From positions 45,740 through 109,739 of the forward strand of contig NZ_JAAFZA010000006.1 in the NCBI RefSeq assembly GCF_015356865.1: a stretch of 64,000 nucleotides of DNA, written 5' to 3'. The notes below the pieces were generated by a model. That model had not been told where the DNA came from, ran no database searches, and was given only the letters and a program-made list of their open reading frames with translations. The stretch is from Catenulispora pinisilvae (GTDB lineage Bacteria; Actinomycetota; Actinomycetes; Streptomycetales; Catenulisporaceae). Within the stretch, counting starts at the first letter, position 1; each line of letters begins with the position of its first letter. Shown here piece by piece: positions 43,938-52,466 of this stretch. Position numbers and translations under genes: made by a program.

Positions 43938-44741
43938 ATGACGCACCCGCACCCGCTCACCGCAGTCGCCCCGGTGGCCCCGGGCGCAACGCTCGCTCCG
44001 GGCGCCCCGCTCGCCCCGGGGGCGCCGAAAGTGGTCCTGATCACCGGCGCCAGCAGTGGTATCGGCGAGGCCACCGCCAGACGGCTGGCCGCCGCCGGCC
44101 ACCGCCTGGTACTCGGGGCGCGCCGCACCGACCGCCTCGCGGCCCTCGCCGAGGACCTCGAAAACTTGGCGGGCAGCGCCATCGCGCACGCGTTGGACGT
44201 GACCGACCCGGCCAGCGTGCGGTCCTTCGTCACGGCCGCCCATGACCGGTATGGGCGGGTGGACGTCCTGGTCAACAACGCCGGCGTGATGCCGCTGTCG
44301 AGAATGGACGCGCTGCGCGTCGACGAGTGGGACCGCATGATCGACGTGAACCTGCGCGGGGTCCTGCACGGCATCGCCGCCGTCCTGCCGATCATGAAGG
44401 AGCAGCGCAGCGGGCACATCGTGAACGTCTCCTCGGTATCAGGGCTGAGGGTCGATCCGACCGCCGCCGTCTACAGCGCCACCAAGTACGCGGTGCGCGC
44501 CCTGTCGGAGGGTCTGCGGCAGGAGAGCCGCGAGCTGCGGGTCACCGTGATCAGCCCGGGCCTGACCCGCAGCGAGCTGGCCGCGACCATCGGCGAGGCC
44601 GCGGTCAAGGACGCGGTCGAGGAACAGATGGGCATCGCGCTCCCGGCCGCCGCCATCGCCGAGGCGATCCGGTACGCCATCGACCAGCCCGCCGAGGTGG
44701 ACGTCAACGAACTCGTCGTCCGGCCCACGGCCCAGGGCTGA
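43938..44741 (+). CDS. short-chain dehydrogenase/reductase (NADP-dependent)
   Basis: 267 residues from the ATG at 43938, with GAAGGG seven bases upstream (an ATG at 43920 is less likely). A low-complexity N-terminus of repeated APGA units precedes the cofactor loop TGASSGIGEATA, NNAGVMP, SSVSGLR and YSATKYA (catalytic Tyr and Lys). Divergent from, and probably controlled by, the XRE/MmyB regulator; the SnoaL-like gene follows 44 bp later. Confidence 0.92.
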   Translation: MTHPHPLTAVAPVAPGATLAPGAPLAPGAPKVVLITGASSGIGEATARRLAAAGHRLVLGARRTDRLAALAEDLENLAGSAIAHALDVTDPASVRSFVTAAHDRYGRVDVLVNNAGVMPLSRMDALRVDEWDRMIDVNLRGVLHGIAAVLPIMKEQRSGHIVNVSSVSGLRVDPTAAVYSATKYAVRALSEGLRQESRELRVTVISPGLTRSELAATIGEAAVKDAVEEQMGIALPAAAIAEAIRYAIDQPAEVDVNELVVRPTAQG

Positions 44742-44785
44742 AAGGGCTCAGAGGCACGAACATCCAGCACGGAAAGGTGACATCG

Positions 44786-45142
44786 ATGGTGACCGATCAG
44801 CAGGTACGAGACTGGGCCGAGGGCTACATCCGGGCCTGGACCACCGGCAGCAAGAAGGACATCACCGCGCTGTTCTCCCCGCGCGCCGAGTACCACGAGT
44901 GGCCCTACGAGACCGACTGGATCGGCCGTGAGGCGATCATCGACGGCTGGCTCAGCCGCGCACCATGGCAGGAGGGCGGCTGGGAATTCGAGTGGTCCGT
45001 CCTGGCCATCAACGGCGACACCGCGGCGATCGAGGGCACCGGCCGTTACAAGGAGCTGGGCACGTTCGCCAACTTGTGGACCGTGACGTTCGACAAGAAC
45101 GCCAAGTGCGTCATGTTCCGGATGTGGAACAACCAGGTCTGA
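44786..45142 (+). CDS. SnoaL/NTF2-like fold protein
   Basis: 118 residues from the ATG at 44786 with GGAAAGG upstream. A cone-shaped NTF2 fold: RDWAEGYIRAWTTGSKKDI, FSPRAEYHEWPY, WIGREAIIDGWL and AAIEGTGRY. Members act as isomerases, hydrolases or ligand binders. The gene is downstream of the SDR and probably in its transcript. No catalytic assignment is possible. Confidence 0.85.
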   Translation: MVTDQQVRDWAEGYIRAWTTGSKKDITALFSPRAEYHEWPYETDWIGREAIIDGWLSRAPWQEGGWEFEWSVLAINGDTAAIEGTGRYKELGTFANLWTVTFDKNAKCVMFRMWNNQV

Positions 45143-45219
45143 ATCAGGGATCGCCGACCGTGTCGATGGCCGCCGGTTGCCATCATCGCTCTGACTCTGT
45201 GTCGCGAAGTAATCACTTA

Positions 45220-45254
45220 TAGTCATTGACCGCGTAGTCATAAATCAGTATTTT
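45220..45254 (+). promoter_or_regulatory. AT-rich promoter with a direct repeat and leaderless -10 box
   Basis: TAGTCAT occurs at 45220 and 45235 (15-bp period, same face of the helix spaced by 1.5 turns). TATTTT at 45249-45254 ends seven bases before the ATG at 45262, so the gene is probably leaderless. The AT-richness stands out in this GC-rich window. Confidence 0.5.
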
Positions 45255-45261
45255 TACATCT

Positions 45262-46326
45262 ATGTCGCTACCTACCGAACCCATCGGCAGCATCCCGCGC
45301 TCCGCCGAACTCCTTGCCACGCTGTCAGCCCACGAACAGGGGCGGCTGGCGTCGAAGGACCTCGCCGGTGCGGTCGACCAGGCTGTCGCCGAGACGATCC
45401 AGCGCCTTCAGGCCGCGGGCTCGCCGGTCGTCACCGACGGCGAGCAGGGCAAGCCGAGTTTCGCCACCTACCCGATCGCCGGGCTGAAAGGCCTCAGTCC
45501 CGACGGCGTCGTCATCCCTTTCGCTGATGGGCATGTGCGCCAGCTGCCGTCTCTCACTGCCGGACCGTTCCGCTACCAGCAGCATGCCGACGGCTATCTG
45601 AAGGCTGCTCTCGCGCATGCGGGTGTCCCGGTCAAGCAGGCGGTGATCGCGCCTTCGGCGCTGAGCCTGCTCTATCCGGCCGAGGGGATCGGCGGCTATT
45701 CGCGCGAGGAGTTCCTCGCCGACCTCGCCGACGAAGCCGAGGCTGACATCCGCGGCTGCCTGGACGCCGGCGCCCACAAGGTGCAACTCGACTTCACCGA
45801 GGGCCGGCTCTCCCTCAAGCTCGATCCGAGCGGGGGCGTGCTCGCGGACTTCATCGCGCTCAACAACCGGGTCCTGGACAGGTTCACCCCGGCCGAGCGG
45901 GCCCGGATCGGCGTGCACACCTGCCCGGGCGGGGATCAGGACTCCACCCACAGCCTCGACGTCGACTACGCCGGCCTGCTTCCGCAGCTGTTCCAGCTCA
46001 ACGTCGGCTCCTTCTACGTCCAGCTCGCCAGCGAGCCGGACCCCGACCGGGTCCTGGCGGTCATCGCCGATCAGCTGCCGGCTTCGGCCCAGGTGTTCGT
46101 GGGCGTCATCGACCCGATCGATCCCCGGGTGGAGACGCCCGAGGAAGTGCGGGACCGGGTCCTGAACGCGGCCCGCCACCTCCCCGCCGACCGCCTGGGC
46201 ACCTGCGATGACTGCGGGTTCTCGCCGTTCGCCGACGACACCTCCACCTCGCGGGAGACGGCCTTCGCGAAGGTCCGCGCCCGCGTCGAGGGCACCGCGC
46301 TCGCCGCTGAACTGCTGGGGGTGTAG
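45262..46326 (+). CDS. MetE C-terminal-like (cobalamin-independent methionine synthase family) protein
   Basis: 354 residues, matching only the catalytic C-terminal barrel of MetE. Zinc-ligand pattern is present: GVHTCPGGD (His, Cys) and LGTCDDCGFSPF (Cys), plus PTEPIGSIPRS at the start and VTDGEQGK. Such short MetE homologues use small methyl donors or act on other thiols or compounds; the substrate is not known here. Monocistronic, with its own AT-rich promoter. Confidence 0.85.
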   Translation: MSLPTEPIGSIPRSAELLATLSAHEQGRLASKDLAGAVDQAVAETIQRLQAAGSPVVTDGEQGKPSFATYPIAGLKGLSPDGVVIPFADGHVRQLPSLTAGPFRYQQHADGYLKAALAHAGVPVKQAVIAPSALSLLYPAEGIGGYSREEFLADLADEAEADIRGCLDAGAHKVQLDFTEGRLSLKLDPSGGVLADFIALNNRVLDRFTPAERARIGVHTCPGGDQDSTHSLDVDYAGLLPQLFQLNVGSFYVQLASEPDPDRVLAVIADQLPASAQVFVGVIDPIDPRVETPEEVRDRVLNAARHLPADRLGTCDDCGFSPFADDTSTSRETAFAKVRARVEGTALAAELLGV

Positions 46327-46462
46327 CGGTTCCATGAGGTGACCCGGCGCTGGTCGTTGCCGACTGATCAGGCGGTGTGGCCAGGTGGTGGTGAGCATCG
46401 CGGCGTACGTCAGCGAGGTGTCGTGCGCCGCGACAAGCCGGTACGCGGCTTCAGGACAGTTC

Positions 46463-46495
46463 ACAGATAGTCCACAGGTAGTCCACTGATAGTCC
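46463..46495. repeat. 11-bp tandem repeat x3 beyond the AraC-type regulator stop
   Basis: ACAGATAGTCC, ACAGGTAGTCC and ACTGATAGTCC stand head to tail, 12 bp after the stop of the minus-strand gene ending at 46508. Confidence 0.75.
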
Positions 46496-46507
46496 GCACC
46501 CCCGCCG

Positions 46508-47272
46508 CTATGCGGGAGTGGCCACCGGCTGCCGCGCGTCGTAGCGGTCGAGGACCACCGGCAGCGCCAGGAGCAGCGGTGGATCGATCGGGCGGCAAGG
46601 GCGCAGGCGCAGGTCCACCATCGTGGTCTGACCGCGCACGCTGGTCACCGGGCCTTCGCGGGCCACGAGGCGGGCGACGCGCGCCCCGTACCCGTCGACC
46701 GGGGCCTCGTCGGGGTTCACCGCCGCGGCGAAGACGTACCACTGGCCCTCCGGGACGCCGTCCAGCTGGAAGGCCGTGTCGTTCTCGACCATGGTGCAGG
46801 CGACCGGGAGGCGCTGGGGGATGGGGCCGTCGAAGACCCCGATGTACATCAGCGGCGCCTCGGTGCCGGGGGGCAGGCTCATCCAGCCGGCCATCGCGCC
46901 CACCGCCGTGCCGTCCTCGGCCGCGCGGCCGCCGGTGCCGACGGCCAGATCGGCCTGGGCGAAGCTGCGGTACTGGATCGGAGTGACGCCGACGCTCTTG
47001 GTGAAGCGGCTGGTGAAGGTGCCGAGACTGTTGTAGCCGACCATGTAGGAGATGTCGGTGACGGTCAGTTCGGTCGTCGTCAGCAGGCCCTTGGCCCGCT
47101 GTAGGCGGATGGCGCTGAGGAATCTGCCGGGGGAGACGCCGGTGACCTCGCGGAAGGTGCGCGCGAAGTGGAACTGGCTCAGGATCGCGACGTCCGCCAT
47201 GTCGGCCAGGGTGATCGGCTGGTCGTACTGTTCGTACAGGTAGTCCACAACGCGCTCGACAGCCTCGTTCAA
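46508..47272 (-). CDS. AraC-family regulator with N-terminal HTH and a C-terminal domain (copy 1)
   Basis: 254 residues from a TTG at 47272 preceded by GGAGGAACC. The AraC DNA-binding domain is at residues 1-105: ITLADMADVAILSQFHFART and VGYNSLGTFTSRFTKSVG. The remaining 150 residues form a conserved domain with LMYIGVFDGPIPQRLPVAC and GQWYVFAAAV. A near copy is at 56974-57741. HTH first and effector domain last is the reverse of the usual AraC order. Probably regulates the local redox gene set. Confidence 0.88.
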   Translation of the reverse strand: MNEAVERVVDYLYEQYDQPITLADMADVAILSQFHFARTFREVTGVSPGRFLSAIRLQRAKGLLTTTELTVTDISYMVGYNSLGTFTSRFTKSVGVTPIQYRSFAQADLAVGTGGRAAEDGTAVGAMAGWMSLPPGTEAPLMYIGVFDGPIPQRLPVACTMVENDTAFQLDGVPEGQWYVFAAAVNPDEAPVDGYGARVARLVAREGPVTSVRGQTTMVDLRLRPCRPIDPPLLLALPVVLDRYDARQPVATPA

Positions 47273-47413
47273 GGTTCCTCCTGTGGTGCGCGACGGATCG
47301 CTGAGCGCCGTTCGGTCGGGACACGGGCCTGAACGTGCTGACGCAGTCGGGTCACCCCAAGCGTTACAGGAGTTGCCGGGCCTGGCTTCTTCCTGGTTGC
47401 CCCGCGCCGGGCG

Positions 47414-47980
47414 CTATGCCGACGGAGCCTTCCCGGCCAGGGGGAGATAGCCGTTGGCGACCACGACCTCCGCCACGGCCTCGTAGTCCTCGGCCCGGCC
47501 GGCGGGCAGGGTGCCGAGGCCGTCGACGTAGCGGTTGAACATGCAGAAGGCCGCCGCTATCAGTACCGTGTCGTGGATCTCCTCGTCGCCCGCGCCCGCG
47601 GCGCGCGCGGTCTCGACCAGCTCCGCCGTCACCTTGCGGCCGCTTTCCGCCACCGCTTCGGCGATCCGCAGCAGCGCGGCCAGTTTGGGCGTGATCGGAG
47701 CCTGGTCGGGATCGGCGCGCACCTGGAGCACCAGCGGCATGCCCTGGTCCAGTTGCGCCGCGGCGAACGCGGAGTGCGAGTCGGTGCAGAACGCGCATTC
47801 GTTGCGGCTGGAGACGTAGGCGGCGATCAGCTCACGCTCGCCGCGGCTGAGCGTGTTCTCGCCGCGCAGCAGGGTTTCGGCGAGTTCGGTCAGGGGTCCG
47901 GCGGTCAGGGGCCGGAACAGCAGCGGTCCGGTTATCCCGGGGAACAGCTTCTCGTCCACGCCGAGTTCGATGTGGGACAT
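47414..47980 (-). CDS. AhpD-like carboxymuconolactone decarboxylase-family peroxidase
   Basis: 188 residues. The AhpD-type redox motif is clear: SSRNECAFCTDSHSAFA (Cys-X2-Cys with the following His), plus LSRGERELIAAYV before it. These all-helical proteins reduce peroxides through the Cys pair or act with mycothiol systems. It lies 141 bp upstream of the AraC gene on the same strand and downstream of the DUF1702 gene. Confidence 0.88.
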   Translation of the reverse strand: MSHIELGVDEKLFPGITGPLLFRPLTAGPLTELAETLLRGENTLSRGERELIAAYVSSRNECAFCTDSHSAFAAAQLDQGMPLVLQVRADPDQAPITPKLAALLRIAEAVAESGRKVTAELVETARAAGAGDEEIHDTVLIAAAFCMFNRYVDGLGTLPAGRAEDYEAVAEVVVANGYLPLAGKAPSA

Positions 47981-48091
47981 GGGGGTACCTCCGAGGACTC
48001 TGCGCTGGGCCTTGCTCGACTCCGGTGACCGTAGCGCCGCGCGGCGAAGCCCGACTTCTCCCAGCTTGCGGTGATCGCGCGCACCACTGAT

Positions 48092-48128
48092 GGCGATCGG
48101 CGACGGTGAACCGTCGTCGCCGATCGCC
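48092..48128 (-). terminator. hairpin terminator after the DUF1702 gene (copy 1)
   Basis: A 15-bp stem (48092-48106) pairs with 48111-48128 with a three-base bulge and a TGAA loop. It lies beyond the stop at 48200 and the 18-bp repeat array. Confidence 0.6.
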
Positions 48129-48137
48129 GACCAGGGC

Positions 48138-48209
48138 CGTGCCCGTTACCGGAGCCCTGCCTGTTACCAGAGCCCTGCCCATTTCCAGAGTCGTGCCCCT
48201 TACTGGAAC
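48138..48209. repeat. 18-bp tandem repeat x4 across the DUF1702 stop codon
   Basis: Four imperfect 18-bp units of the form CNTGCCNNTTACCRGAGC run from 48138 to 48209. The array includes the gene's stop codon (48200-48202) and continues into its 3' untranslated region. Confidence 0.8.
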
Positions 48210-49195
48210 CGGAGCCGCACCCGGCGCCGGAACTCCTCGTAGGTCGCCAGCGAGCCGTCCCGCGGCAGCTTCTGCGCGACGTCCTCGGCGATCTGCGAGG
48301 CCTCGGCCGCGCCGCATCCGCAGAACTGCCGGGCCGCGGCCTCGTTCTCCGGCGTGATCAGGTTCGACACGTCGCGGGCGCGCAGCGCGAACACCGCGCC
48401 CTGGGCCAGCTCGGGCCGGTACCGGCCGGCCTTGGTCCACAACAGGTCCAGCGAGTCCGGCTCGACCCCGCCGGCGTAGGCCGCGGCCAGGCCGGCCCCG
48501 GACATCAGGTCCGAGCGCCGCTCGGGGCCGAACCGCTCGACGGCTTCCAGCAGCCGCTCGACGTCGCCGCCGTAGACGAACCACATCGCGCGCCCCACGC
48601 CCTGGTCCACCACGCGCTGGGTGAGTGTGTGCGGAGCCGGCCAGCGGTAGCGCGCCGGCGCGTACTGCCCGTCGACCCACTTCGCGTGGTGGAAGAAGGC
48701 CATGTGGAACCCGTAGCCGTCCAGGATCAGCCCGCGCAGTGACGGATGGTCCGGCAGCTTGCTCTGCCGCGGCAGCGCGCGCTTCCACATCGCGCCGGGC
48801 AGTCGGGCGAGCGCGAAACCGAGACCGATGTAGGCCATGAAGATGTGCCGGGAGCCGGGACCGTCGTCGTACCCGGGCCCGGCCAGGAAGCTCTCGGTCC
48901 GCCGCCGGCCCGGCAGCGGGGACATCACGTCACGCATCGACAAGGCCATGACGGCCCCCTCATAGGCGAACCCGCGGTATTCCCGTTGCAAGGACTCCAG
49001 GCGGGCCACGAGCCCGGCGTGGTCGCGCTGTTCGATGCCGAATTCGTACCCGATGATGAATTGCCGGGCGCTGGTCTCCAATTGGGTGCGGGCTGGAGCG
49101 TGTCCGGTGTCGTATCCGAGCGTCTCGAAGCTTGTGCTCCCGAGGTCGGGGGCGGTCAGCAGCTTGCGGATCGAGCCGGCCATGGTGGCGGCCAC
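48200..49195 (-). CDS. DUF1702-family protein, copy 1 (enediyne-cluster associated family)
   Basis: 331 residues from the GTG at 49195, which has GGAGAGGGG upstream. Conserved blocks shared with the copy at 58410 are RGFAYEG, FMAYIGLGFALARLP, LDGYGFHMAFF, DQGVGRAMWF and SGAGLAAAYAGG. No catalytic motif is known. DUF1702 proteins were first noticed in enediyne gene clusters. No membrane segment is evident. There is no polyketide synthase in the window, so its partner pathway is unknown. Confidence 0.82.
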   Translation of the reverse strand: MAATMAGSIRKLLTAPDLGSTSFETLGYDTGHAPARTQLETSARQFIIGYEFGIEQRDHAGLVARLESLQREYRGFAYEGAVMALSMRDVMSPLPGRRRTESFLAGPGYDDGPGSRHIFMAYIGLGFALARLPGAMWKRALPRQSKLPDHPSLRGLILDGYGFHMAFFHHAKWVDGQYAPARYRWPAPHTLTQRVVDQGVGRAMWFVYGGDVERLLEAVERFGPERRSDLMSGAGLAAAYAGGVEPDSLDLLWTKAGRYRPELAQGAVFALRARDVSNLITPENEAAARQFCGCGAAEASQIAEDVAQKLPRDGSLATYEEFRRRVRLRFQ

Positions 49196-49247
49196 GCGTG
49201 TCCCCTCTCCGAGTCGGTGCGGTTCGGTCCGTCCGCCGCCGGCGCCC

Positions 49248-50048
49248 TCAGGCGTCGAGGGCGGCGAACTGCCCGGGCCGGCGGCCCTCCCCGGCCGGGC
49301 CGCGGTAGGCCTGGGCGACGTCCAGCCAGTGCGAGGCCTCGGCGCCGTAGGCGGTCAGGTCCAGGTCGGCACGGTGCCGGCGGCGCAGGATCAGCAGGCA
49401 GAAGTCCCAGGCCGAGCCGGTGACGTACTCGGCGGCGTCCTCGGGCCCGAAGGTCCACTTCGCGCCGGAGGGGGCGACCAGGTCCAGCCGGACCGGCTCG
49501 GTCGGCGGCTCCTCGCCGTGCGCGACGTAGCCGAAGGCCCGGGTCAGCAGGCCGAAGTAGGTCAGGTGGACGATCCGGTCGGTGCGCTCGCGCTTGACCC
49601 GCAGCGCGTCGGCGACGTCCTGGCCGTGGCCGAACAGCTCCATGATCCCGGCGGTGGCCAGCACGGACGCCGGCAGCGGGGTCTGGAGCCAGGGCACCAT
49701 CTGGCCCTCCATCGCGGCCAGCCCCTGGGCGCCCTTCTCCCGGTTGGTGCGCCAGCGCTGAAGGATCCCCTCGGGGCTGTCGGCCATGTACTCGGCGAGC
49801 TTGGCGTCCACCGAGCCCTGGAAGTCCACCCGGGACGGGGCCGCCTCGATCTCGAAGGCCTCGGGATCGGTCGAGGACAGCACCGCCAGGTGGGCGATGA
49901 AGGCCAGGTGGGCGATCTGGTCGGCGACGGTCCAGCCGGGGGAGGGGGTCGGGGTCGCCCAGCCGGGGCCGTCCAGGCCGGCGACCAGCCGGTCCAGCGC
50001 GTCGCCCTCGGCGGCCAGGTCGGCGTACACATCGTTCTGTCCGGTCAT
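49248..50048 (-). CDS. TIGR03084-type metal-binding protein (DinB / mycothiol maleylpyruvate isomerase fold)
   Basis: 266 residues from the ATG at 50048 with AAAGGATC upstream. N-terminal four-helix metal-binding domain with WTVADQIAHLAFIAHLA (metal His) and MELFGHGQDVADAL, and a C-terminal part with GSAWDFCLLILRRRH. Members are thought to use mycothiol as cofactor in isomerisation or thiol transfer. On the same strand as DUF1702 copy 1, 52 bp upstream of it, so likely the same operon. Confidence 0.85.
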   Translation of the reverse strand: MTGQNDVYADLAAEGDALDRLVAGLDGPGWATPTPSPGWTVADQIAHLAFIAHLAVLSSTDPEAFEIEAAPSRVDFQGSVDAKLAEYMADSPEGILQRWRTNREKGAQGLAAMEGQMVPWLQTPLPASVLATAGIMELFGHGQDVADALRVKRERTDRIVHLTYFGLLTRAFGYVAHGEEPPTEPVRLDLVAPSGAKWTFGPEDAAEYVTGSAWDFCLLILRRRHRADLDLTAYGAEASHWLDVAQAYRGPAGEGRRPGQFAALDA

Positions 50049-50353
50049 AGCGGATCCTTTCCACACGGAAGTCGGCGCGAGCTGGCGGACACCGGTGCGC
50101 CCCGCCGGCGGCGCCGGGCCGCGGAACGGAGGTGAACGGGGGGCGTGCGCGGACGGGGCGCACCGGGAATCCGAGTCGAGTATCTGGCCGGGCTTCGCAG
50201 CCGGGCTTCTCCTGACGTGCGGAACCGCACCGGCAGGCACGCGGCAATCCCGAAGATGCCGGCGCCCCGGCGGCGATCGGAGGATGGGATCGTGGCCGGC
50301 ACCCGGCCGCCTGTGTGATCGGACTTCGATCAGCCCACTGAAAGGCGGAAGAC

Positions 50354-50776
50354 ATGACCCAGACCACCCCGGAGACCGCTGCCGACACCGCGGCGGTGCA
50401 CGCGCTCGTCGACCAGCTGGAGGTCGCCTGGTCCGAGCACGACGCCAAGAAGTTCGCCGACCTGTTCGCGCCGGCCGGCACCGTGGTGCTGCCGGGCGAC
50501 ATCCTGCTCGACGGGCGCGCGCACATCCAGGGCTTCATGGCCCAGGCCTATCAGGGCCCTTACAAGGGTACCAAGGTCACCGGCCGCCCGCTGGTCACCC
50601 ACTTCCACACCGCCGACACCGCGATCATGGTCACTGAGGGCGGCGTGCTGGCCCCCGGGGAGACCGAGGTGGCGCCGCAGCGCGCCATCCGGGCCACCTG
50701 GGTGTGCGTGAAGCTCCAGGGCAAGTGGCTGCTCGCCGCGTACCAGAACAGCCCGCTCAACGTGCCGGCGGCCTGA
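50354..50776 (+). CDS. SgcJ/EcaC-family NTF2-like protein
   Basis: 140 residues. NTF2 fold with AAVHALVDQLEVAWSEHDAKK, FADLFAPAGTVVLPGD, GRAHIQGFMAQAYQGPYKGT and WVCVKLQGKWLLAAYQNSP, the pattern of the SgcJ/EcaC group. SgcJ belongs to the C-1027 enediyne cluster and is thought to act on a polyene intermediate; many other members are of unknown role. It is divergent from the TIGR03084 gene. Ribosome site AAAGGCGGAAG. Confidence 0.82.
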   Translation: MTQTTPETAADTAAVHALVDQLEVAWSEHDAKKFADLFAPAGTVVLPGDILLDGRAHIQGFMAQAYQGPYKGTKVTGRPLVTHFHTADTAIMVTEGGVLAPGETEVAPQRAIRATWVCVKLQGKWLLAAYQNSPLNVPAA

Positions 50777-51654
50777 CAGCGCTTCGGCGCCGTGGCGGCC
50801 GGGTGCCCGCGGCCGCCGGTCCGGATCCGGTCGGCCGGTGCGGGGCGGCGGCAGAGGGGCCGCCGCCGGCGTCGCGTGCGCGCTGCCTTCGGCGCGGGCG
50901 CGGGCCGACCGGTGCGGGAGATGGCCCGGACGTCATGACGTCCGGGCCATCCGGCGTGTCCGGGACGCGGCGGCGTGCGTGCGGGAAAGGGTCGTCGATC
51001 CCTTGTACTCCGGCACTGTTTCGTCCCGCGCACGCCGTGCCCGTTCCATCGCGGTGAGTTTCGCGCGCGAACCGAGTCTTCTTCTTAGCGCGCCCGGCCG
51101 GGGAGCGCGGCGGCGGCTGCCTCCGCCGCGGGACGAGACGCTCCTCGGCCGAGCCGTACGTACCCATGCCGACGTTGCCGATCGGAGCCGAGCATCGAAC
51201 ACCTCGCGACGCAAGACTGCTGTTCTGCCCCCGCCGATCGTGCCGGCCCCGAGCCGGCCGGCTGACCTGCTGAGTGTTCCGGCGCCGCCGCCTTGGCCTT
51301 GGCTGCGGTCCGCGCCGCCGCCGTGTTCACCGGCGGTGCGATGACGCCGCCCGCGCCCGCCCCGCGCCGCTGCCCGCCCGAGATCGGCTGCCGGGGGAGT
51401 TGAGCACGTTGCGAGAAACGTCGGCCTGCTCGGTATCCGACGATGTAACTCGACAGTAATCACACCTTCGGCATCGCCACTGCCACCGGCAGCGGACAGA
51501 CGACGGCGAACCCGCGCGTCGAGCGTCATCGCCCGCTGGGTCGTCACCGAGGAGGCGATCGCCACCACAAGCCACAGATGATCGGTCCGCGCCGCCTCGG
51601 CCATCCCTCTCGCCGCGCCGGTCAGGCCGTCCTGGCCCTCGGCCGGGGCCGTAG
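50777..51654. other. long intergenic region with no convincing gene
   Basis: About 880 bp. Open frames here are Arg/Pro/Ala-rich and have no ribosome sites or family motifs. The region contains one perfect 30-bp palindrome (50921-50950) and a somewhat AT-richer stretch near 51420-51480. I see no tRNA or mobile-element ends. Confidence 0.6.
50921..50950. terminator. perfect 30-bp palindrome (probable terminator)
   Basis: 14-bp arms (50921-50934 and 50937-50950) directly abut with only AT at the centre, 145 bp past the SgcJ-like stop. The absence of a loop favours a cruciform or protein site as an alternative. Confidence 0.5.
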
Positions 51655-51660
51655 TAGGGT
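51655..51660 (+). promoter_or_regulatory. -10 box of a leaderless promoter
   Basis: TAGGGT ends seven bases before the ATG at 51668, matching the pattern of five other genes here. Confidence 0.45.
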
Positions 51661-51667
51661 CGGCTCC

Positions 51668-51724
51668 ATGAACGGCCCTGATCTGCAGCGGTCGGTTACG
51701 GCCCACTACAACCGGGTACTCTGA
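51668..51724 (+). CDS. 18-residue leader ORF upstream of the maleylpyruvate-isomerase-family gene
   Basis: ATG to TGA encodes MNGPDLQRSVTAHYNRVL, beginning seven bases after a TAGGGT box, so it is probably the first ORF of a leaderless transcript. It ends 22 bases before the next gene. Between them the ribosome site GAGGGG is followed by CCTCCCC, which could pair with it. A regulatory upstream ORF is possible; chance is not excluded. Confidence 0.35.
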   Translation: MNGPDLQRSVTAHYNRVL

Positions 51725-51746
51725 GATAATACTGAGGGGCCTCCCC

Positions 51747-52466
51747 ATGGCATACGATGCCGACGCCTTCACCCGCAGCGCCTCCTCGGCCTGGCAACCG
51801 GTTCCACACTACGTCGCCTACCGCAACACGCGCGAGCGTGTCACCGCTCTGATCCAGGCCCACCCGGACTCCGAGCGCCGGCCGGTGCCGGCCTGTCCGG
51901 GCTGGACCGTCGGCCGCCTGCTGGCCCACCTGGTCGAGAACTGCCGCCTCGCGGAGACGAACACCGCCACCCCCGAGCTGTCGGACCGGCCGATGTGCCT
52001 GGAGGCGCCGGGGCCGGGCGAGCTGTTGAGCGAGTGGGTCCGCAGCGCCGCCGTCGTCGAGCAGGCGGTGGCCGCTCTGCCGGGCCCGGCGGCCGGGTCC
52101 CTGCTGCTCATGGACGCCTTCACCCATGAGTACGACGCGCGGGTCGCGCTCGACGCGCCGCTGCCCCACGACCACCCCGCCTTCCCCGGGGCCTTCGAGG
52201 TGGCGCTGACCGGCTTCGCCGGCGCGGTCCTGTGGCGCGGGTTGCCGCCGATACGCATCGAGACCGAGGACTTCTCCCGGAACATCGGCAAGGGCCGGCC
52301 GGCCGCGGTCGTGCGCGGCAGCCGAGTGGAGGTGTACCGCTCGCTGGTCGGGCGCCGCACGCCCTACCAGATCGCCGCCCTGGACTGGAGCACGGACCCG
52401 CGGCCGTGGATGCCGGCCTTCGGGTGGGGTCCGTTCACCCCGCCGGCGGAGACGGTAGAACGCTGA
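51747..52466 (+). CDS. maleylpyruvate isomerase family mycothiol-dependent enzyme
   Basis: 239 residues. DinB-like N-terminal four-helix bundle with CPGWTVGRLLAHLVENCRLAE and MDAFTHEYDARVAL (metal-binding His residues), and an MDMPI C-terminal part (SRVEVYRSLVGRRTPYQIAAL). Such enzymes use mycothiol for isomerisation or conjugation. Preceded by the 18-residue ORF; ends at a large hairpin shared with the convergent GMC gene. Confidence 0.85.
   Translation: MAYDADAFTRSASSAWQPVPHYVAYRNTRERVTALIQAHPDSERRPVPACPGWTVGRLLAHLVENCRLAETNTATPELSDRPMCLEAPGPGELLSEWVRSAAVVEQAVAALPGPAAGSLLLMDAFTHEYDARVALDAPLPHDHPAFPGAFEVALTGFAGAVLWRGLPPIRIETEDFSRNIGKGRPAAVVRGSRVEVYRSLVGRRTPYQIAALDWSTDPRPWMPAFGWGPFTPPAETVER

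Noticed and set aside
50933..51772. A 279-codon minus frame in the long gap near 51 kb
   Set aside because: No ribosome site, no family motif, composition typical of random high-GC reading. Kept as non-coding.
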